A stretch of 64,000 nucleotides of DNA. It comes from Pelobates cultripes. Its lineage: Eukaryota; Chordata; Amphibia; Anura; Pelobatidae. Within the stretch, counting starts at the first letter, position 1, and each line of letters opens with the position of its first letter. The stretch lies in contig OW240924.1 in NCBI GenBank assembly GCA_933207985.1, positions 66,087,576 to 66,151,575 of the forward strand, in the 5' to 3' direction. The notes under the pieces were generated by a model, which saw only the letters and a program-made list of their open reading frames with translations, ran no database searches and was not told the DNA's origin. Positions 35,820 through 46,198 of the stretch are shown here, piece by piece. The position numbers and the translations under genes were made by a program.

Positions 35820-36342
35820 AGGGACACTAGTCATCAGAACAGCTTTAGCTTAATGAACCAGTTTTAGTGTATAGATCATGCCCCTGAAGTTTCACTGCTC
35901 AATTCTCTGCAATTTAGGAGTTAAATTACTTTTGTTTTTGTTTGTGCAGCCCTACACACATCCCTCCTGGCTGTGACTAGCAAATCTATCAAATGTTAAC
36001 ATACTTGTTCTTAATGTTATCCCCTGCTCTCTATATTGAACTGAAATCACACACTAGGGACCTCTGCAAGGTCTAGCAAACTATTAACAGAGCAGAATAT
36101 AGGAAAGTGTAAATTAAACAGAATTTGCAATAAAGGAAGTTTAAACATTAGATCTCTCTATACAGGAAGTGTTTAGGAAGGCTATGTAAGTCACGTGCAG
36201 GGAGGTGTGGCTAGGGCTGCATAAACAGGATTGATTTAACTCCTATATGGCAGAGAATTGAGGAGTGAGACTGCAGGGGCATGATCTATACATCATAACT
36301 GCTTCATTAAGCTAAAGTTGTTTTGGTGACTGTAGTGTCCCC
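35820..36342. mobile_element. Long palindromic TTAA-type MITE, 523 bp
   Basis: Both outer ~170 bp are inverted copies: the left reads AGGGACACTA, AGCTTTAGCTTAATGAA, GATCATGCCCCTG, and the right reads their complements in reverse order. TTAA precedes the left end (35816-35819); the right flank reads TTAG, probably a mutated TTAA. The central ~180 bp is unpaired. Non-coding fold-back element. Confidence 0.8.
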
Positions 36343-36346
36343 TTAG

Positions 36347-37103
36347 TGAACCTGCTATAAGTCAGGTTTTCAATGCAATTCTGTCACACTACCTAACTAA
36401 TAGAAAAGTTATGTACCCCCAGCACACCCTCTCAACAGTCAGCAGGGGGGACACTACTTTCTAAGTATCCTTGCAGAGACATTACTAATGATCTATCTTT
36501 ATATATCTGCTTGATGAAAATTTAGAAATAAAACACTAATATCCTCTTGCTCCCTCCACCATCTGTGGAGCTCCAGGGCTGAAGAGTCCAATATCAGGGT
36601 CTTCAGCACCCAAAGTGCCCCACAAGCAACACCTATGTTGTGTATCAGGTGTCTTCAACAGAAAATATCAAAGCAAAGTATTAAAGAGTTGTATTATTAT
36701 AAACCATGTTGCTTTCTATCTGGAACAGCAAGAGCTTCATGACCCTATAAAACAAGAGTTAGACAAAATATATAAATGTGATGGGCATTCACTTTCGGAT
36801 ACAATCAGGGGGATGCACAATGACACTACACTCACAGTACAGACTAAGCAGAAAAATAATATAATTTTTATTCATAAAATCATTTTTAATCAACTAGTTA
36901 GGCCAGTGTTCCTTTATTCTCGCAACTGAATGGGGAACAATTTTTTGACCCATACTCTGGTCTTACTAGACAAAAAAACTGGTCGAAAACTTGTCATCCG
37001 TTTAGTTACCCCAATAAAGGTACACTCCTTAAATTGGAGGAGGGCAGAAACACATAGACATTAATCTCTCTTTCTAATTTCTCTTGCAGAAATATGCTAC
37101 ATA
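36347..37103. other. Unassigned DNA, no supported gene
   Basis: One 104-codon open frame at 36615-36929 has no recognisable domain, signal or splice context. Treated as chance. Confidence 0.4.
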
Positions 37104-37107
37104 TTAA

Positions 37108-37179
37108 CCCCTTAAGGACACAACTTCAGAAATAAAAGGGAAATATGACGGAATATTTCCGTCATGTGTCCTTAAGGGG
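37108..37179. mobile_element. 72-bp TTAA-flanked micro-MITE, copy 2 (divergent centre)
   Basis: TTAA at 37104-37107 and 37180-37183; ends CCCCTTAAGGAC and GTCCTTAAGGGG are perfect inverses. The centre differs from the other copies: GACGGAATATTTCCGTC replaces the ATGACATGTC block, yet it is again a palindrome and the total length is unchanged. Confidence 0.88.
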
Positions 37180-37754
37180 TTAATAACAGATACATTCCAG
37201 AAATTACAGTAAAAAAATAAAAAACAATTAGCACTTTTGCAATAGTTTCCATTTAAATCATATTGTGATGACTCACTTCATATCATACACTTATGACTTT
37301 CCCAGATGCACATGAAGCCTCGTACTGGCTATATTTAATCTCATTCATCGCAGAATTACCAATGTTATATAAGAACCACAAATATTTGCATCCAGGGTAT
37401 TGACATAATTAATGGAATGCAAAAACATGACTAAGACAAGAAATTGCTGATTTTATTTCTAACTCAATAGTTTAATGAATGGAATGCCAGAGGTCCAAGC
37501 ACTATACAATCCCCGGAAATATATAAAGTTAATATAGACAGTAGAAGGTGCCAAGATTTTATTTTTTTCTCTGAGTCTGGCTTTATGAAACGATGATTAG
37601 ACAGAACAATCTCTGATATCAACAACATTTGCATAAACATCAGTGCAAAGTCTTCTAGTAGAGAAATACATCAAAATTATTAGCAGGAAATAAAAGGAAA
37701 TTGTAATTTTACCATTTTTTTTATATATTATGTTTACTTGGCCTCTATATTTAA

Positions 37755-38219
37755 AGGACCACTCTAGGCACCCAGACCACTTCAGCTTAATGAAGTGGTC
37801 TGGGTGCCTGGTCCAGCTAGGGTTAACCCATTTTTTTATAAACATAGTTTCAGAGAAACTGCTATGTTTATAAATAGGTTAATCCAGCCTCATTGACAGC
37901 CGCTAGAGGCGTTTGCGTGCTTCTGTGAAAATCACAGTGAGAAGACGCAAGCGTCCATAGGAAAGCATTTTGAATGCTTTCCTATGAGACTGGCTGAATC
38001 TTGCGCAGCTCCTGCCACGCATGCGCATTCAGCCGAAGAGGAGGAGAAGAGGCGGAGAGGAGGAGGAGAGCTCCCCGTCCGGCACTGGAGAAAGGTGAGT
38101 GTTTAACCCCTTTCCTCTCCCCAGAGCCGGGCGGGAGGGGGACCCTGAGGATGGGGGCACCCTCAGGGCACTATAGTGCCAGGAAAACTAGTATGTTTTT
38201 CTGGCACTATAGTGGTCCT
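37755..38219. mobile_element. TTAA-flanked MITE with hairpin ends, 465 bp, copy 2
   Basis: TTAA at 37751-37754 and 38220-38223. Same family as 19479-19918: AGGACCACT..AGTGGTCCT ends, the left hairpin CCAGACCACTTCA, the internal GACAGCCGCTAGAGGCG block, and a right hairpin at 38169-38214 around CTAGTA. It has short insertions and deletions relative to copy 1. Confidence 0.9.
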
Positions 38220-38223
38220 TTAA

Positions 38224-39098
38224 CAAATATGGCTCTGTAAGGTCTGAAAAAAATAAAATGAAATGTTGAAATTAACAGCTCTGCATTTACCTTGTGATCT
38301 CCATTTTGTCTCCCTGTCAATCTTTGTTATAAGCTATAGAATTGCTATCTCCGAACAATTCAACATGTGCCCTGTATATGCCAGAACTAAAACAAATTGT
38401 AATGTCAATTGTTAGCATATCATTTAAGCAAAATGCAGCATCGCATAGAAAAACAGTTAGCACACATTATAGTTGATTTTCAACTTTTCAAGAATATCTT
38501 ATACTAGAATTTGAAGGGATCGCTCAAAATTGCTTTGAAACTCTGGCCTATCTAAATATATATTTATTGTAGCTCCTATTTTAATTATTAATTACGGCAC
38601 CCCCAACATAACTTCTAAAGTGCTAAATAAACTTAGTACCTTGATACAACTTCATTCTCCAAACACTATAACTACCGCTACATGTACTGTACATCCCCTC
38701 TAATGTAATGTAACCTGTAATGAGGTACGTAAACCTTTTAGTATTCGTATATACATATACATACACTACACAACCACTGCATGTGTATTCTCTCAGTAGT
38801 AATGCAACTTCTAATGTTAAATAAATCAACCCGTTACTAAACGACAGCACTTATTGTACATCCCCTCTACTGCAATGTAATCTAACCTGTAAATAGTTAA
38901 ACATCCTCTAATTTATTTACTGTATTGTACTACAATGCAATCTAAATCTCTACGTTTGTTATCGCTGTATAATTAAAATATTCCTACACTGTATAATTTA
39001 TTGCACACATAGATTACATAATATCATAATCTTACAAAATAATTATTATAATGTTATAAATTATATAATGTTATAGGATATTATAATTAGCAGCAAGA
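38224..39098. other. AT-rich DNA, no gene
   Basis: Between 38630 and 38960, TACATCCCCTCTA.TGTAATGTAA.CTGTAA blocks recur at about 38687 and 38857 (~170 bp), a faint duplication. Nothing coding. Confidence 0.35.
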
Positions 39099-39245
39099 CA
39101 TCTATCTATCTATCTATCTATCTCTCTATCTGTCTGTCTGTCTATCTGTCTGTCTGTCTATGTCTGTCTGTCTATCTATCTATCTATCTATCTGTCTGTC
39201 TGTCTGTCTGTCTGTTTTTACCTGCCTGTCGGTCTATCTATCTAT
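39099..39245. repeat. (TATC)n/(TGTC)n array
   Basis: About 145 bp of TATC and TGTC steps. Confidence 0.95.
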
Positions 39246-39339
39246 TTTGCACCAGAACTTGTTTTAAAAAGCACCAGTTGTCTGCTGCCCAAACGGGTAA
39301 ATTATTGTTAAATATCAAAGGCTATTCCGTCAATTACAG

Positions 39340-39500
39340 AGTTATTCAATAAAGTGAAAATTCAAAGTGAACTCACAGTGAATTTCAAATCAAAGGTCAA
39401 AATAGCTGAATTGGAAAAATTATCTAAGTCAGCTACCTTTCCAGTTTGGCTACATTGGCCTTAAATTTTAAATTCAATTTGAATTCTCTATTTAGTAAAA
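39340..39500. mobile_element. Decayed copy of the 2.3-kb MITE family
   Basis: Shares GTTATTC.ATAAAGTGAAAAT, GTGAATTTC, CCAGTTTGG.TAC and TTTAGTAAA in the same order as 2311-2506. The right terminal AACCC is lost. Confidence 0.6.
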
Positions 39501-41040
39501 AAAACAAAAAAACCTGTAAAATGAGAATTGTGAAGAATCGGCAAGGTGACTTTAAATCTGAACACAGGTCTCTGCACTTCGGCACTAACTAACCTCTAAC
39601 CAAGAGACATTGTATTGTATTGAGGAACCTAGTGTTTCAAACATTTGACAACGTCCCAAAATGTTCAAACAATGCCTATTCATTGTAGGTACAATAAAGC
39701 ATTAAAAGTATCTTGTGTATTTGTGCCAAGTTCCGTATGGCAGCATCGAGCCATGAATTGTTTGTGGGGAAAGGTGTGACTGTATTTGCGCTATGGGTGG
39801 TAAAACACATTTGCTCGTTAATAAACTATGTGACTGATACAGGCTGAGTCCCGTAACCAGTGTTTATATAGTTTATTTTAATTCCATCCAATCTTTTGTC
39901 CTGTCCCTAGATGGCCCTGAGTGAGAATTGTCCCTGCTTACAGTTGCTGAAATGGAATGAGAACAAGTTGTTTGCGATGGCCCATATCCAAATGCCTGTG
40001 CAGTAACCTTTGTCTTAACTAGCCTTTAGAGACATTTTGGGAGTGAGTTTCCTATGTTTCTCTTATTAGACTTATTCGAGGGAAGTGAAGAATGTTATAA
40101 ACTCTTGCTTCTACGCATGTTCTCTTGTATTCTAATTTCAAGCTTTATTGCGGAAAAGAAACTGATAGTATCACTTCACTGCCTATTTTAAAAGTCACTT
40201 ATGTATAGCGAATGGGTCTTTTACTGAAAATAGGCAATATGTGACTACATGCAGAATTAGGTATAATATCTTCAGCCACCAGACTTTGTGCACATGGTTG
40301 GACGTTTCTTAAGGGTTGCCATCAAGCTTGACGTTGGACAAATATTCATATAGAGAGAGATCTCTTCCCTAGACAGCAAGGTGTATTGCGTTGAGAGGTA
40401 ATCGTCCAATATTTAGTTTAAAATTATTTATCTTGGGGGAAAAAATAAAATTTGTGCTCATTTGAACAATTTCCACTTTTAGTGAAGAGATCTGTTGTTA
40501 TTCTTTACTTACAGGAAGCAAATTGGATAAAAATGCCTTTGATCAAGAAGGACTCTATATGAAAAGTTATATATGTTACTTGACAGCCAGTCAACATCTT
40601 GTATTCAACACGACTTTAGCAAGTCAAGCCAGCCTTTTTGTATATCTAGTGGTTTATGAATTGCCCTAATATTGGCCGAATGGTGCAGCCAACTGCAATG
40701 AAATGTTGTGAGCCGACGATCCTTCAAAAGTTAATTAAGAAAGTTGGAGATTTGTTATTGGTCTCTTCTACAGCTGTGATTATCAACCCCTGAGCCAGGA
40801 CCTAATTTGGTTCCAATAACATCTAATTGCATCTCTAACCAAGATACATTATATTGTAATGGTTTGAACAAAAATACCTTCTATCTACTGGTTGCATCTA
40901 ATGGTCTCTAATGGTTGAAAAAAATACACCAAGTCCCAAACAAATCTTCAGAATATATTAATTACTGAAGCAGCATTCATTTTTCTAGAACCCCTAGATC
41001 AATAAAGATGTTGGACATAAAGGGTCTGGATCCTTGTCAA
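39501..41040. other. Unique-looking DNA, no gene
   Basis: No repeat family, splice-bounded frame or array recognised. Confidence 0.4.
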
Positions 41041-41049
41041 AAATGTTAA

Positions 41050-41262
41050 AAACCACTGGACATCATACCGTCACTGCCTTTCAATTAAGAAACCCAGGTA
41101 CGAATCCAGGTCAGACCACAGCCCCAATAAGTGTCCTGGGCAAGACACCTAATGATATATATCTGCCTACCTCAAATCCTCATAGATCATAAGCTCATTT
41201 GAGCAGGGCATTCTTCACCTCCACATATCCCCTTTCTATAACTGTATAGCGCTGCCGAATAT
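41050..41262 (+). mobile_element. tRNA-derived SINE with L2-like tail
   Basis: AGGTACGAATCCAGGTC (41096-41112) matches the RNA polymerase III B box of a tRNA-type head. The body has GGGCAAGACACCTAA, and the 3' part CATAAGCTCATTTGAGCAGGG followed by TATAGCGCTGCCGAATATGTTA is the tail shared by vertebrate L2 LINEs and their SINE partners. The A box is not clear. It directly abuts the CR1-type remnant. L2-type RT is the expected mobiliser (inference). Confidence 0.65.
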
Positions 41263-42130
41263 GTTACATAGTTACATAGTTACATAGCTGAAAAGAGACT
41301 TGCATCCATCAAGTTCAGCCTTCCTCACATACATTTTTGCTGTTGATCCAAAAGAAGGCAGAAAACGTTGTCTGAAGCGCTTCCAATTTTGCAACAAACC
41401 AGGAAAAAAATCATTTTTGACCCCAAAAGAGCAGTCAGATGTCTCCTTGGATCAAGTAGCTATTACCCCTACCAATTAGAAATTATATCCCTGTATGTTA
41501 TGTTTTTGCAAGTATTTATCCAATTGCAGTTTAAACATCTGTATGTTCTCTGATAAAACCACCTCTTCAGGCAGAGAATTCCATATCCTTATGGTTCTTA
41601 CTGTAAAAAAACCTTTTCTTTGCCTTAGATGAAATCTCCTTTCTTCCAGCCTAAATGTGTGACCTTGTGTCCTATGTATAGCCCTGTTTATGAATAGATA
41701 TCCAGATAATGGTTTGTATTGGCCCCCGAATATATTTGTATAATGTTATCATATGCCCTCTGAGGTGCCATTTTTCCAAACTAAAGAGATTAAAATTTTT
41801 TAACCTTTCTTCGAAATTAAAATGCTCTGTTCCTTTTATCAATTTTGTATGTCGACTCTTCACTTTTTCTAGTGTCATTATATTTTCGGGGGTTGGTTTT
41901 GCATTCTTTGGCTATCAATTTCTCATTTTCTAGTTTAGCCACTTTAATTGCCTTTTTGCAAGCATTATTGGCTTCCTTTTATCTTAAATAGGATGCCTCT
42001 GATTTGTCCGATTTAAATGCTTTTAACCCCTTAAGGACACATGACGTGTGACATGTCATGATTCCCTTTTATTCCAGAAGTTTGGTCCTTAAGGAGTTAA
42101 ATGCCCTTTTTGTTATTTTTAGTTGTTGGT
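41263..42130 (-). mobile_element. CR1-type LINE remnant with internal RT deletion
   Basis: On the minus strand, 42020 to 41880 reads a Lys-rich segment ending CKTNPRKYND, like the endonuclease-RT linker of CR1/Jockey-group LINEs. It is followed at 41878 by SRHTKLIKGTEHFNFEERLK, FNLFSLEKWHLRG and YKYIRG, the region after the RT. The intervening RT is missing. Then follow FFTVRTIRIWNSLPEEV-like residues and a TACATAGTTACATAG tandem end (41263-41288). Interrupted by a 70-bp TTAA element at 42027-42096. Same family as 47690-48010 and 63646-63965. Confidence 0.7.
42027..42096. mobile_element. 70-bp TTAA-flanked micro-MITE, copy 3, inside the LINE remnant
   Basis: TTAA at 42023-42026 and 42097-42100. 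Ends CCCCTTAAGGACAC and GGTCCTTAAGGAG are inverse. Same centre type as copies 1 and 4 (GTGACATGTCATGATTCCC). Confidence 0.88.
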
Positions 42131-42134
42131 CTTA

Positions 42135-42180
42135 TATTTATATGTTGGTGTTATATAAATGTTAATAATAATAATTATGA
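42135..42180 (+). mobile_element. L2-like 3' tail fragment
   Basis: TATGTTGGTGTTATATAAAT followed by (AATAAT)n is the terminal signature of L2-tailed elements. Confidence 0.5.
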
Positions 42181-43372
42181 TTTGAAGCAATACATTCACC
42201 TTTGTGGCTTTTGTGCTGCATTGAAACCAGTAGTTTTCCTTTAAGTTCTTCAACAGAGTTCTCAGAAACTGTAACCAAATATGTTTTGATTGTGTCTGTG
42301 CCAAATGCATGGAGACTTGTTTACAGTGAGTTTCCTTATACTTAATGTAAACTGTTAGAAAGAGTTACATAACTGCCTGTTAGAATACAAACTAAGATCC
42401 CATCCGTATTAGTAGACGTAGCCCCTTTTACACGTTGTTTAACCTCTAATTATGGGTAGCAACAATCTGGAATTCTAGATAGGATTGGACAACGACTCTG
42501 GACCTTTGCCTTCTGCTGGAGGTCATTGGAGTAAACTTTCGGTTACATATGGCATGCTAAAAGATGCCCAAACTATAGCAAATGCGTGCATGATTCATAC
42601 ACTCAAATAAACAACTGGAGTGCAGTTTGATTTATGATCTGGGCAACGTGAATAATGTATGAAATCAGTCTCGTGGGAAGGGTGTGTAGAAATAGTTGAG
42701 TGACCTGTGGGATTAGTTTTTTGTAATTATATTATTGCTTAACAACCGCAATGAGCACAATGTAAGACTGCACTATATTATGTACAATTGAGTTTAATTA
42801 TAGTCTGTATTATACAAAGGCATCTCGGCAGCAGTGCAAATTACAAAGAAAAGTACACGTGCACTTAAACATAACTGAAAATCCAAAAACACAGAATTTT
42901 ACAAAGGCTTGCCTTAAGATTATTTGGAACCTGTTTTTTTAGGGGTTTTTTTTACGATGAGTTACATTTCTATTTAGAAGCTGTGCACGTGGTTTTCTTT
43001 TTGAAGACATATAATAGTTGTCAAGATATTAGTGTTATTATTTAGGAACTTTTTAAAATTTCTTTGAGGCCTGGCGTTAGATCTTGTCGTGCCGTTTTCT
43101 ACAACTGTTGTGCAATTCTTCATTTATCCATCCTTTGCTCATCCCATTTTTTCCATGACTGCAATAGAACGAATAAGCCAAGTGGAAAAAATTATGTTAA
43201 GATGACCCCAGTAGAGTAGCAACTTAGAAATGTAATAAGTCTGTCTGGTTACCCACATTTGTTGAGAAACTCATAGAATTAGACATTATATACAACAAAA
43301 AGTATTTGTAAATTTCATAGTTATTAAAACATACTGAAATTAACATCAGCCTATGAGTCTTTAGTCATTCAC
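42181..43372. other. AT-rich DNA, no gene
   Basis: No repeat or coding signal recognised. Confidence 0.4.
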
Positions 43373-43376
43373 TTAA

Positions 43377-43915
43377 GGAACACTATAGTCACCCAGACCA
43401 TGTCATCTCATTGAGTCTGGGTGTAGTGTTCCTGTCCCCTTAACTCCTTAAGGACACATGACATGTGTGACATGTCATGATTCCCTTTTATTCCAGAAGT
43501 TTGGTCCTTAAGGTGTTAAACCTGAAATGTAAAACACTGTAGTTTTAGAGAAACTGTTATGTTCATCTTGCAGGGTTAAGACTGCCTGTAGTGTTGTCTA
43601 CCAGATAACCACCAGCTTCCTGCAATTTCTCGGAGAGTCACTCTTTGAAAGGACACTGGACATCCTCACGCTTCGCCAGCGTGTCGAAAAACCCCATAGG
43701 AAAGCATTGAGTTAATGCTCTCCTACGGGGAAGGCCTAATGCGACCTTGGCGCTCGTTATGCATGGGCATTAGGATGCCCCCATCGGCTGACGTCATAGA
43801 ACTGAACCGATGCAGAAGGAATCAGTGAAGTAAAAAAATGGGGTTTAACCCCTTATATTACTGAAGGGGCAGATGGTTCCTATAGTATAGTGTATTACTA
43901 ACACTATAGTGTTCC
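43377..43915. mobile_element. TTAA-type MITE, 539 bp, host to a micro-MITE
   Basis: The terminal inverted repeat GGAACACTATAG is perfect over 12 bp. Left flank TTAA (43373-43376), right flank GTTA (43916-43919), a mutated TTAA. A subterminal CACCCAGACC..GTCTGGGTG hairpin is present at the left. It is interrupted at 43440-43519 by a 72-bp element. Confidence 0.85.
43444..43515. mobile_element. 72-bp TTAA-flanked micro-MITE, copy 4, nested
   Basis: TTAA at 43440-43443 and 43516-43519. Ends CTCCTTAAGGACAC and GGTCCTTAAGGTG. Lies inside the 43377-43915 element, so it inserted later. Confidence 0.9.
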
Positions 43916-44213
43916 GTTATAATAAACAATATGTTTTCTTGGACACAACTCATTTCTTATACATAGCTGTTGCTTTTTACATAGTTCTGTAGTGAACAAC
44001 CCCCTCATTGCTCCCTCTTTCCAATCTGAAGGCTCTGATTTTTGTTTTGTTTTCTCGCCTTTCTTGGTCACATGTTGCAGACTAACTCTCCTGTTGCCTT
44101 CTCTTGTGTGTACCTTGTTATTTATTTTTCTGTTAACCTGAAATTTTACCCTTCACCCAGGTCTCTTCACGCTGAAGGGTTCAATTGCGATTCAAAATCA
44201 CCGGATAAATCCA

Positions 44214-44404
44214 AATTTTATTAAAGACACGGAGGCTCATATTATGCAAAACTCTTTCTTTATTTCCTCAGCAGCAAAGAAAGAGAAATATAAATATTAT
44301 CAAAACTGAAGAAAAAAACTGTATAGGCACAACAGGTAGCCAATCACAGGATATAGGAAGTAGCTATATAAGTCTTGTGTCTCCCACAATCCCCCTCTTT
44401 CTTT
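44214..44404 (+). repeat. DIRS left inverted terminal repeat
   Basis: About 187 bp matching the complement of 46199-46380 with few differences. It starts AATTTTATTAAAGACACGG and ends near CCCCCTCTTTCTT. Confidence 0.92.
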
Positions 44405-44607
44405 GCTGCTTCCTCAGACAGATAAGTGTTTTTCTCTGATCTCTGGCTTACATTGTGATTCCATTTGTTTAACTTGTCTTACAGTGTGTTTTCTTGTATA
44501 CTTGACTTGCTGTTTTGTTTTATTATATTTGAATTGTTGTGATGTTGTGATGTTGTTTTAATTTTCTTACTTTCCTCGGCTGGTGTCTCCCCTCTGGGCC
44601 CGCGGGT

Positions 44608-45761
44608 GTGTCACTGCCCCGTCCGGGCGGTCCCCACCACCTCCCCCTCTCTCCCCTCTCCTTCCCGTGCTCCTGCACGGGACCCGACCTGCTGTGTGCC
44701 GCGGCCGCGATCTCCTCGCGACCGCGGCAGTGTACACGCCTCTCTCCTTCTGGATCCGGATGGGAACTCTCACGACCTGGTGTTGCAACATCAGCTGCCC
44801 CTTATAGCGTGGTTCCTTTCAGGGGACCTTGGGTTATCCCAGACGTTTCGCAGTCAACTCTCCGACTCCTCGATAACGCCTGGGCCCCGGGTACACGGAC
44901 AGCTTACCGACATTCATGGAGATCATGGTCTGGTTGGTGCATGGAACGGGCAATGGATCCCGAATCTGCCCTTCTACCTTTGATTCTGGAGTTCCTCACG
45001 TTCCTATTTGATTCGGGCAAGGCATACCGCACGATCAACCTTTTCCGCTCAGCCATCTCAGCCGGTCACGAAGGTTTGGACGGTTCTCCGGTCGGCAAGC
45101 ATCCTTTTGTCTGTCGACTTCTCAAAGGTATTCGCCTTGCTCGTCCTCCTCGACCTCGTTTTTCTGCCTTTTGGGACGTCAACGTGATACTACAGTTCCT
45201 ATCGTCATGGTACCCTAATCTGGAGCTGACTCTCAAACAATTGTCTGCCAAATTGGTTATGTTACTGTGCCTGATTTCTTGCAGAAGAGTCTCTGACGTT
45301 CGGGCCCTGGACTGGGACGCCGTTGCATTCACCCCGAAGGCGTCACTTTTGACATTTCCAGGAGGACCAAGTCTGCGTCTAAGTCGTTTACATATCCTAG
45401 GTTTTCAGACTGTCCAGCGCTCTGCCCGGTGGATTGCATCAAGGACTATCTGGATGTTACACGTCCCCTTCGCATAACAGACCTGCACGATCTGTTCATA
45501 TCATTTAAATCTCCTCACCGGCCGGTTTCGACTCCTACGCTGGCACGTTGGGTGCGCTGGCTGTTATCCTCCGCGGGTATAGACACCTCAGTATTTACAC
45601 TTCATTCTGTAAGGGGCGCGATGGCCTCGAAAGCCTCTTCAGTCGGATGCCGCCTAGAGGACATTATGCGAGCGGCGGATTGGTCTCGGGAATCGACCTT
45701 CCGAGCCTTCTACTTCAGACCAATTGAGCACATCGCATCTCGTGTGGTGGCGCAGCTTTGA
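44608..45761 (+). pseudogene. DIRS tyrosine recombinase, one frameshift
   Basis: The recombinase cuts and rejoins DNA to integrate the circular element. Residues ~90-170 of the first frame (44608-45477), from LLDNAWAPGTRTAYRHSW, resemble the N-terminal core-binding helices. CRRVSDVRALD at about 45280-45312 carries the first catalytic arginine. The second frame (open to the TGA at 45759-45761) carries HSVRG at 45603-45614, the His-x-x-Arg box, and FYFRP with the candidate nucleophile Tyr at 45711-45713. The two frames meet near 45335-45350, where coding sense shifts by one base, so the protein is split between catalytic residues. The first ~80 codons (Pro/Ser-rich) may not be native. The stop is 3 bp before the internal complementary region. 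Confidence 0.85.
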
Positions 45762-45764
45762 ACT

Positions 45765-45866
45765 TGCATAATATGAGCCTCCGTGTCTTTAATAAAATTC
45801 CCAGATTTTACTAGTAACATGACGTAAAGTCATGATTTTATTAAAGACACGGAGGCGAATATTATT
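45765..45866. repeat. DIRS internal complementary region
   Basis: 45765-45799 is the complement of the element's left end, and 45796-45866 is the complement of its right end including the outer extension. The two halves overlap at AAATT, so this region equals the joined ends of a circular form. In DIRS models it templates completion of the ends. Confidence 0.9.
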
Positions 45867-46198
45867 CCCTCCCACCCTCCCGGAGTGGAGTTGGAATAAG
45901 AGATGCTTGGTGGCTCTACAGGTATGTTTTCCAGTTTGGTCTGTATTCTATCAGTTTGATTTGCATCTTTTGTACGGGTTGTTGTACCTTTGTGCTGTGT
46001 ACTAATTTCTGACGTTTTATATTTCAGAACTCAGTTTTACCTGTGTCTCCCCAAGACTATGTTTGGTAAGTTTGCAGTTATGAATTAAGAAATTACCATA
46101 TTTCTCTATCTTTTTTAGCTTGAAATTGTCGCATCGTTTCCCGTTACCCTGTTTCGACCAAGTGGGACATTGTTCATCTTACCTGGTCTTCGGTTCGC

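Noticed and set aside
36615..36929. 104-codon frame near 36.7 kb
   Set aside because: No recognisable domain, and composition like the flanks.
41050..41130. A true tRNA gene
   Set aside because: Only a B box is present, with an L2-like tail; no cloverleaf could be formed. Called a SINE instead.
44608..44850. Pro/Ser-rich leader of the recombinase frame as a gag remnant
   Set aside because: No zinc knuckle or other gag signature, and two other frames are also open here because of GC-rich composition.
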